This document shows positions 6,601 to 11,396 of a stretch of 11,396 bases of DNA, in pieces. The translations under genes were made by a program, and so were the position numbers. Each line of letters opens with the position of its first letter. Within the stretch, counting starts at the first letter, position 1. Below the pieces are notes generated by a model, which was not told the DNA's origin, made no database searches, and saw nothing but the letters and a program-made list of their open reading frames with translations. The stretch is from Betaproteobacteria bacterium (GTDB lineage: Bacteria; Pseudomonadota; Gammaproteobacteria; Burkholderiales; SG8-41), in NCBI GenBank assembly GCA_029883965.1, contig JAOUIN010000054.1, positions 1-11,396 on the forward strand, in the 5' to 3' direction.

Positions 6601-8742
6601 CGTAGTGAGCTGGCCAACCCAGGAGCGGAACAGTTCTGTTGCGGGTTCGATCAGTTCGAGCAGCGTGGGGGTCGCCGGCCATTGTTGCTCCAGCCAGTGG
6701 TTCATGACCTGTTCGATTTCCCAGGCGGTTTCGCCCAGATCGTTCAGGCCGACCATGCGCCCGCTGCCTTTGAGTGTATGAAAACCGCGGCGGATGGTGG
6801 TGAGCGCGTCGATGTCCTGCGTATTGTTGCTGCAGGCGGAGAGGGCCTCGCCGATTGATGCAAGAACCTCGCCAGCTTCTTCCAGGAAAATGTCCAGCAG
6901 CTGTTCGCCGGCTGCTGTTGCCGGCGCGGTTGGCGATGCGGCTGACGCGGGCATCTCTGCGTCTGCAGGCATGCACGCCTCTGGCGGCTCCTGTACAGCA
7001 GTGTCCGGCGGTGATTCTGCGGCCGCTGCCGGCGGCGGAGGGGCATTGCGCTGTGCCAGACGCTCGAAGAAAGTATCCAGCGCGCTTTCCAGTGGTGCCA
7101 TGCCACGGAGACAGGGATCAAGGTAAAAGCCGAGGCTGCTCAGGCCCTCGACGACGGTATCCATATCGCTGTTTTTCCAGTCCGGGTCCGCGTTTGCGCA
7201 TTTGGAAATCAGCTTGTTGCATATCGACTGGACTTCAGCCGCGCGGTCGAAGCCCACAATCGACAGGGCGCCGTGGATTTGCTTGAGGGAGGGCGGCAGC
7301 GACGCGAGCGTGTTGATCCGGGAGTTGTCGCGTGCGTAGCCGTCGAGTATCTGCTCGACATGCTGCAGGTTGCTGGCGATCTCCTTGGCCACCTGCATCT
7401 GCAGTCTCAGCCGGCTGATCTCCTGTGTCAGGTCCTCCCGCAAGCCCGCGGGCACGGGTTTTGGTGCTTCGCCCTTGACTGCATCCAGCAGCCAGCCTCC
7501 CATGATTTCAACCTGCTGCTCCAATTCCTGCGGGGCATCGGTGAACCGGTCAACGATATTCTCGATCAGCAGAAACGCCGAGGCCATTTCCGTGATCATC
7601 AGCTGGCTATGCCGCGGATAGGGATTCGGCAGGCGTGTGGATACGATGGCGATCAGATCAATCATTCTGATCATCTGCACGTTGCCGAGATCATGGATCT
7701 TTGCCTTCAGCGCAGTGACTGATTCGCGCAGCACCCGCAGCGTGTCCGCTTCTCCGGATACGTATTGAATCCAGATGTCCTTGATGGCCTGTACGCGTGC
7801 CCGTACTTCGTTGAGCGCCGGCTCCAGCCAGTCCATGTCAAATTCCATCAATCCGGGCAGATCCGGTTCGGGGAACAGGCTGTCGAGCTGGTAGAGCTGT
7901 CTGATGTCGCGAATGCGCGAGGTGGCGGCTTCGCACTTGGCAATGGCAAACAGTACGTCACGCAGCAGCGGGTACAGGTCCAGTGCCTCACCCTTGGACA
8001 GATCGCGCATGCGCAGATCCAGTTTTCCACAGAGAGATTTCGCGGTGGCCTTCCAGGCATTGGATGCATCCGGATGCAACAGGCCGTCGACCAGCCCGGC
8101 TGCCGCCCACCACAGCGATCCCGGCGGACGCAATTGTGCGGAAATGGCATCCAGTGCTTCCAGTGCAGCGCGCATCTCCTTCAGGCCGTCGCGTGCGTCC
8201 GGAGTACGCAGGGTGGTGAGCAGACCGCGCTGGAAACGTGAACGCTGTGCCTGCAGGATGCCCGGAAGCTTGTCCAGCGATACTGTGGCAGATGCCGCAT
8301 TCGCCGGCGCTTCTGCCGTCAGGTCCGGGAAAAACAGGTCTTTCTCGGCCACGCCAGCCTTGCCGGCGAGTCCGGAGATTTCCTTGTACAGGGGAAACAG
8401 CCTGACCGGTGCATTGCTGCCGCCTTTGGCAAGGCTGTCAATAAACTCCTTCAGTGCGTGGACTGCGCGGTCCAGCGTGCCCGCCATTGAAGGCTTGATC
8501 ACCGGTTGGGCGGTGACCCCGGCGAACGCCTGCTCCACCGTCTCGCTGAAACGTACCGCGCCGTCCAGCCCGAGTATGTTCAGTGCGCCGGTGACCTGGT
8601 GAATCTGCTCAGGGCATTTCTTCAGCAATGCCACAGCCTCGGGATCCGCCAGAAAGCGCGCAATGTTCTCGCGCACGGTTTTCATGGCGTGGTCGACCTC
8701 GGGTTTGACCCAGGACAGGGTGGGGGCGAGCAGGGCGGGCAT
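3610..8742 (-). CDS. pilL: PilL/ChpA: Pil-Chp chemosensory hybrid histidine kinase
   Basis: This 1710-residue cytoplasmic CheA-type kinase controls type IV pili. The N-terminal ChpA-type region (about 10-560) holds Hpt-like helical bundles: one with His48 in IHQVTGAL, and one at 485-500 with Lys487 at the His position. Canonical Hpt domains follow, with FHTLKGS (His655) and LHTLKGS (His1005), and an atypical one with AHTLASIS (His818). Ala/Pro-rich linkers separate them. A dimerisation and coiled-coil region covers about 1105-1290. The ATPase has N box HLLRN (1296-1300), G1 DDGAGL (1340-1345) and G2 GRGVGMDVV (1391-1399). A CheW-like domain (about 1430-1565) and a receiver domain (about 1588-1705; Asp1593/1594, phosphoacceptor Asp1637, Lys1689) complete it. 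It lies 52 bases after pilJ in the same operon. The ATG at 8742 fits the usual beginning just before TLSWVKPEVD, though its ribosome site is weak. P. aeruginosa ChpA is longer and has more phosphotransfer domains. Confidence 0.95.
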   Translation of the reverse strand: MPALLAPTLSWVKPEVDHAMKTVRENIARFLADPEAVALLKKCPEQIHQVTGALNILGLDGAVRFSETVEQAFAGVTAQPVIKPSMAGTLDRAVHALKEFIDSLAKGGSNAPVRLFPLYKEISGLAGKAGVAEKDLFFPDLTAEAPANAASATVSLDKLPGILQAQRSRFQRGLLTTLRTPDARDGLKEMRAALEALDAISAQLRPPGSLWWAAAGLVDGLLHPDASNAWKATAKSLCGKLDLRMRDLSKGEALDLYPLLRDVLFAIAKCEAATSRIRDIRQLYQLDSLFPEPDLPGLMEFDMDWLEPALNEVRARVQAIKDIWIQYVSGEADTLRVLRESVTALKAKIHDLGNVQMIRMIDLIAIVSTRLPNPYPRHSQLMITEMASAFLLIENIVDRFTDAPQELEQQVEIMGGWLLDAVKGEAPKPVPAGLREDLTQEISRLRLQMQVAKEIASNLQHVEQILDGYARDNSRINTLASLPPSLKQIHGALSIVGFDRAAEVQSICNKLISKCANADPDWKNSDMDTVVEGLSSLGFYLDPCLRGMAPLESALDTFFERLAQRNAPPPPAAAAESPPDTAVQEPPEACMPADAEMPASAASPTAPATAAGEQLLDIFLEEAGEVLASIGEALSACSNNTQDIDALTTIRRGFHTLKGSGRMVGLNDLGETAWEIEQVMNHWLEQQWPATPTLLELIEPATELFRSWVGQLTTHQPPVIDATQLISMAGALKAAASADAAPPGEAVTTATPPRDPEAAAPSTEPEEISIGSARVPRSFFDSYCKESQQHLAALTAGIKSWIDTPGSDDGSALEIAAHTLASISRTAGLIPPADLAVRLEQCLPNVKLVTQAGDLELLQRTATTLSAMLDDIARQQYPDAAGGLIAELDALNRRLQTPPVPDLEPAAAEAASDSAAAPPLPDAEADVAKATFEFEPIDDAALVRAAAARTVQEQRTVRDDLDPDLLPIFLEEALQLLPQISRDLRDWKVAPGDLQVQQALQRALHTLKGSARMAGAMRLGELTHLMETRVEAAITTGTPAMSLLEDIEIQVDRLSEGIERLRGAASPEEPSAVTAGSRPAPATATEELRDQAPAAPLPRPDVPLQGAAMLRIHADALDRLINEAGEVGIARSRIEGELRNIKQSLLELDDSMVRLKGQLREIEVQADSQMQSRHSVRAADRPEFDPLEFDRYTRLQELTRLMSESMHDVTAVQQTLQRNVGEVEAAVLQQARGSRDLQRGLMQTRTVPFSNLDERLYRVARQTARELNKKINLDIKDSHIELDRSVLERMAAPLEHLLRNAIGHGIETPDRRRASGKPEAGEINVSLRQESNEIAIIIRDDGAGLDLEKLRAKGIEKGLLDPNQAASDDELMALIYNPGFSTAEEVTAIAGRGVGMDVVRNEITAIGGHIETSSVAGKGVTFSVFLPLTLAVTQAVLVRSGTNTVAISSAMVEQVLSLQPEQLSAVQASGSVTERGITYPLYMLHQLLGYPAPETAAEGYSSVLLLRSGLQRIALHVDGLTRNQEIVVKNINPQLSRVPGVTGATVLGDGRVVLIINPVHLTHRALPVIDAPPTASAVPAETPPAAPTIMVVDDSLTVRKITGRMLEREGYRVVTAKDGLDALEQMERVMPDVMLVDIEMPRMDGFDLSSRIRQDARTSTIPIIIISSRTADKHRNRAQQIGVNAFLGKPYQESELLAHVAQYAKPAPAR

Positions 8743-8794
8743 GAGCTGTTCGATCTTCTTTCGTTGATTTGCTGGCGTGAGACGGATTGTCCGT

Positions 8795-10915
8795 TTACGC
8801 GAGCTTGAAACCGGACACCGAACGTTTGAGCTCCTCGGCCAGAGAGGTCAGCTCGGTCGCAGACTGGGCGGTCTTCTGGGTTCCGGCGGTGGTCAGTTGA
8901 GTGATGTTCAGGATGCCTTTCATGCTGCTGGCAATTTGCGCGGCCGACTTGGCCTGGTCCTGCGTCGCATTGGAGATGGCTCCAATATGCTCGGCCAGTT
9001 GCGTCGATACCATTTCGATCTCGTGCAGTGCCTGCCCCGCCTGGTCGGCCACTCTGGCGCCTTCCACGACGCCTTCGGTGCTGCGTTCCATGGCTTCAAC
9101 GGTGCTTTGCGTGTCCTGCTGAATGATCTTGACGATTTCGGTGATGTGCTTGGTCGCTTCGGCCGAGCGCTCTGCAAGCCGCTGCACCTCTTCGGCCACG
9201 ACTGCGAAACCGCGGCCGGCATCGCCCGCGGAAGCAGCCTGAATTGCCGCATTTAATGCGAGCACGTTGGTCTGCTCGGTGATACCTGTGATCAGCTGCA
9301 CGATTTCGCCGATTTCCTGGGAGCTTTCACCCAGCCGCTTGATGCGTTTGGACGTTTCCTGGATCTGCTCTCGGATCTCATCCATTCCGTTGATTGCGTT
9401 GCGTACGGCCTGCGCACCCTTTTCTGCGGCATTCAGAGAGTTCTGCGCGACATGGGCTGACCGGGTGGCGTTATCAGAAACCTTGTTGATCGAGTCGGCG
9501 ATCTGCACGACGGACAGCCCGGTTGCCTTTATTTCCGTAGACTGTTTTTGAGCGGCGGCCAGCAGTTGCGTCGCGATTTTCTGCGCATTGCGTGTCGCCG
9601 AAGTAACCTGATCGGCGGCTTTGGTGATCCCGCTGACCAGTTGCCGTACCTGCTCGATGGTGTAGTTGATGGAATCGGCGATGGCACCCGTGACATCCTC
9701 GGTCACCCTGGCCTGGACCGTGAGATCACCGTCCGCGACACGACCCATTTCATCAAGCAGCAGCAGGATGGCGTCCTGATTGCGCTTGTTTTCCTGTTCG
9801 CTCAGCAGCGCGCGGCGCCGCGCGTCGTCGAGGAACACCTTGCCCAGCAGGAACAGAAAGCACAAGGCGAGCAGCGCAAAGGCAATGGCGGCGCCGATGT
9901 ACAGGTTCTGGGTGGCGGTGTCCTGCTGATACGCATCCGTCAGGCTCGCCGGCAGTTTGAGCAGCCCTTCGCTGGCGGCAAACACGTCACGGTTTCCCTG
10001 CTTGGCGCCAGCCAGGGCGGCCATGCTGCCGACAATGGTGTTTACTCCGGAAGCGAATGGCGAAAACACCTTGTCCAGTTCGGCGGCCTTGCGTCTGGCG
10101 CTCTCACTGTTGATCGGACGGATGGAAGTCTTTCCCTTGGCGGTGCCGAGCAGGGCGCTGAGTGTGTCCTGGTAGTTGCGGGTGTTGTTGCGCAGATTCA
10201 GTGCGACCTGCGGGTTGGGCGATTCGGTGGAGAGCAGGCGCAGCGCCTCGTCGAAATTGAAATTGGCGACATCCGCGTGCAACTGGCGCGTAAACGTGAT
10301 CGTGGCATAAGGTTCGCGAGCGTCCATGGCAGCAATTGCCAGTTCCTGCGCGAGCAGTGAAAGCCGGGGTGTCGATTTCTGGATGAGGTCTTCGATTTTT
10401 TTCAGATCTATCAGGCCGCTTTTCTGCGCCAGGATCAGGTTGATGTTCTTCTCCACCGAAGCCCATTGCTTGCCCAGTCCGGCGAGTGACTCCTGCATTG
10501 CAGATGATGACGGAGCGACAACCACGTTGTTCTTCTCGCCGCCTGCCGTGAGAAGTTTCAGGTTTGCGGTGAAACGGTCTCGACTTTCCTGCAATTGCTG
10601 AAAGGCGTCCGGTATACCCTGGGTTGCCTGTTGTGCGCTGTTCGCGATCCTTTGCGACAGCATTTGCATTTCGGTTGCCGTTGATATGTAAACGGCGTTC
10701 TGCTTGGCTTCACGGTTATGCAGCGTTGCCAGCAGTGCAGCGGCCAGCAGCGCTGCCGCCAGCAACACCAGCAGAACACGGAATTGCCGGGTAACCGGCC
10801 ATTTCCCTATGACAGGCAGCCCGGCCGGAAGCGTTTTACTGCCCTCCGGCGTTTGAGCCTGGTCATCGGACATGTTGTCCGGTTTGCGCCGTGAAAAGCC
10901 CTTGAATATTTTCAT
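8795..10915 (-). CDS. pilJ: PilJ: type IV pilus methyl-accepting chemotaxis protein
   Basis: This 706-residue inner-membrane receptor is close to the 682 residues of P. aeruginosa PilJ. A cytoplasmic N-terminal tail of about 43 residues leads to membrane segment 1 (about 45-64, VLLVLLAAALLAAALLA). A periplasmic region of about 275 residues made of PilJ-type helical modules (ISTATEMQMLSQRIAN near 77-92) follows. Membrane segment 2 is at about 339-358 (LYIGAAIAFALLALCFLFLL). Next come a HAMP-like linker with VADGDLTVQARV and a long helical signalling domain. The hairpin tip EQTNVLALNAAIQAASAGDAGRGFAVVAEEVQRLAERS (about 547-584) binds PilI and PilL. No C-terminal CheB/CheR tether is seen. It signals pilus or surface state to the kinase. 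The start chosen has GGGG at 10922-10925, six bases upstream. An in-frame ATG at 10945, three bases after the pilI stop, would add ten residues and is the alternative. Confidence 0.94.
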   Translation of the reverse strand: MKIFKGFSRRKPDNMSDDQAQTPEGSKTLPAGLPVIGKWPVTRQFRVLLVLLAAALLAAALLATLHNREAKQNAVYISTATEMQMLSQRIANSAQQATQGIPDAFQQLQESRDRFTANLKLLTAGGEKNNVVVAPSSSAMQESLAGLGKQWASVEKNINLILAQKSGLIDLKKIEDLIQKSTPRLSLLAQELAIAAMDAREPYATITFTRQLHADVANFNFDEALRLLSTESPNPQVALNLRNNTRNYQDTLSALLGTAKGKTSIRPINSESARRKAAELDKVFSPFASGVNTIVGSMAALAGAKQGNRDVFAASEGLLKLPASLTDAYQQDTATQNLYIGAAIAFALLALCFLFLLGKVFLDDARRRALLSEQENKRNQDAILLLLDEMGRVADGDLTVQARVTEDVTGAIADSINYTIEQVRQLVSGITKAADQVTSATRNAQKIATQLLAAAQKQSTEIKATGLSVVQIADSINKVSDNATRSAHVAQNSLNAAEKGAQAVRNAINGMDEIREQIQETSKRIKRLGESSQEIGEIVQLITGITEQTNVLALNAAIQAASAGDAGRGFAVVAEEVQRLAERSAEATKHITEIVKIIQQDTQSTVEAMERSTEGVVEGARVADQAGQALHEIEMVSTQLAEHIGAISNATQDQAKSAAQIASSMKGILNITQLTTAGTQKTAQSATELTSLAEELKRSVSGFKLA

Positions 10916-10921
10916 GATGAA

Positions 10922-10925
10922 CCCC
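10922..10925 (-). promoter_or_regulatory. Likely ribosome binding site for pilJ
   Basis: On the - strand GGGG sits six bases before the ATG at 10915, the same arrangement as the GGGGAG used by the lyase gene. The upstream in-frame ATG at 10945 has only a distant GGTG inside the end of pilI. This favours the inner start but does not exclude the outer one, which could be used by translational coupling to pilI. Confidence 0.45.
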
Positions 10926-10948
10926 GGTTTCGAGATGACTTGCATTTT

Positions 10949-11396
10949 TCAAACACCGACCTGAAGGAAGTCGGGATGTGTTACCAGCTGCTGCGTAGCG
11001 AGTTGTTTCCATTGCTGTGACTGGTGGTCAACGAACTGTTTTGTTGCCCATGGAACGGTGACGGCATCGTTGTCGACGCTCAGTTGCTCGTCCCGGTACA
11101 GACCCAGAACCCGGTCTACCAGCAGACCGCAATAAATCCGGTATTTGTCCGCGATCAGCAGCAGCCGGGAGTCCTCGGTGATGCTCGCGGCGACACCTTC
11201 ACTGAATGCGCGGAAATCCACGACGCTGTAAAGGTTGCCGCGGATGTTGGTCACCCCGAGAAACCATGAGTGCGTCAGCGGTACCGGGAACACGCTGGGG
11301 GCGGGAATGACCTCGCTGGTGTCGGCCAGGTCGATTAACCAGCGACTGTCTCCGGCCTGCACACCTAGCTTCGACGCGGACTGACCCGCGGCGGGG
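10949..11396 (-). CDS. pilI: PilI: CheW-type adaptor of the Pil-Chp system (5' end outside window)
   Basis: This is the C-terminal 149 or so codons of a CheW-domain protein. The frame stays open to the right edge, so the GTG at 11362 is probably internal and the true start lies beyond the window. PilI couples PilJ to the PilL kinase in the membrane-associated signalling array. Counting from that GTG, visible CheW features are RWLIDLADTSEVIPAP (7-22), WFLGVTNIRGNLYSVVDF (33-50) with the characteristic N-I-R-G-N turn, and a second subdomain beginning SRLLLIADKYRIYCGLLVDRVLGL (65-88). It is followed by pilJ with either a 3-base or a 33-base gap, depending on the pilJ start. This is a typical pilI-pilJ-pilL operon; pilG and pilH would be expected further upstream. 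Confidence 0.92.
   Translation of the reverse strand, partial: PAAGQSASKLGVQAGDSRWLIDLADTSEVIPAPSVFPVPLTHSWFLGVTNIRGNLYSVVDFRAFSEGVAASITEDSRLLLIADKYRIYCGLLVDRVLGLYRDEQLSVDNDAVTVPWATKQFVDHQSQQWKQLATQQLVTHPDFLQVGV

Overview
The window looks like a piece of a betaproteobacterial chromosome. This is an inference from the fairly high GC content, the pilI-pilJ-pilL chemosensory order and the repeat types; the order or genus cannot be fixed from the sequence alone. Nothing here looks like a phage, plasmid, insertion sequence, CRISPR array or RNA gene.

Layout, left to right. (1) The 3' end of a diguanylate cyclase (GGDEF) gene, cut by the left edge, + strand. (2) A three-gene + strand metabolic cluster: a C-C lyase of the isocitrate lyase/PEP mutase superfamily, then the large [4Fe-4S] subunit and the small swivel subunit of an aconitase/isopropylmalate-isomerase-type hydro-lyase. 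A hairpin-rich REP-like repeat sits between the lyase and the large subunit. A second, longer inverted-repeat element sits between the two hydro-lyase subunits, which are usually adjacent. (3) Converging from the right on the - strand, a Pil-Chp chemosensory operon in the order pilI (CheW-type adaptor, cut by the right edge), pilJ (methyl-accepting receptor) and pilL/chpA (a 1710-residue CheA hybrid kinase with several Hpt-type domains and a C-terminal receiver).

How the genes work together. In the metabolic cluster, the hydro-lyase would interconvert a hydroxy-di- or tricarboxylate through its dehydrated form, and the lyase would cleave the hydroxy acid into a 2-oxo acid and a smaller acid. 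The closest described pairing I know is 2,3-dimethylmalate dehydratase (DmdAB) with 2,3-dimethylmalate lyase in nicotinate-fermenting Eubacterium barkeri. The substrate here is unknown. Several active-site positions depart from the textbook aconitase/LeuCD pattern, so this is unlikely to be the leucine-biosynthesis isomerase. The Pil-Chp genes would control type IV pilus activity: PilJ senses, PilI couples, and PilL phosphorylates PilG/PilH-type regulators that lie outside the window.

The most interesting region is 610-3569. It combines a substrate-unknown lyase/hydro-lyase pathway, unusual cluster-adjacent residues, and two structured repeats between its genes. The Pil-Chp part is recognisable and mostly ordinary.
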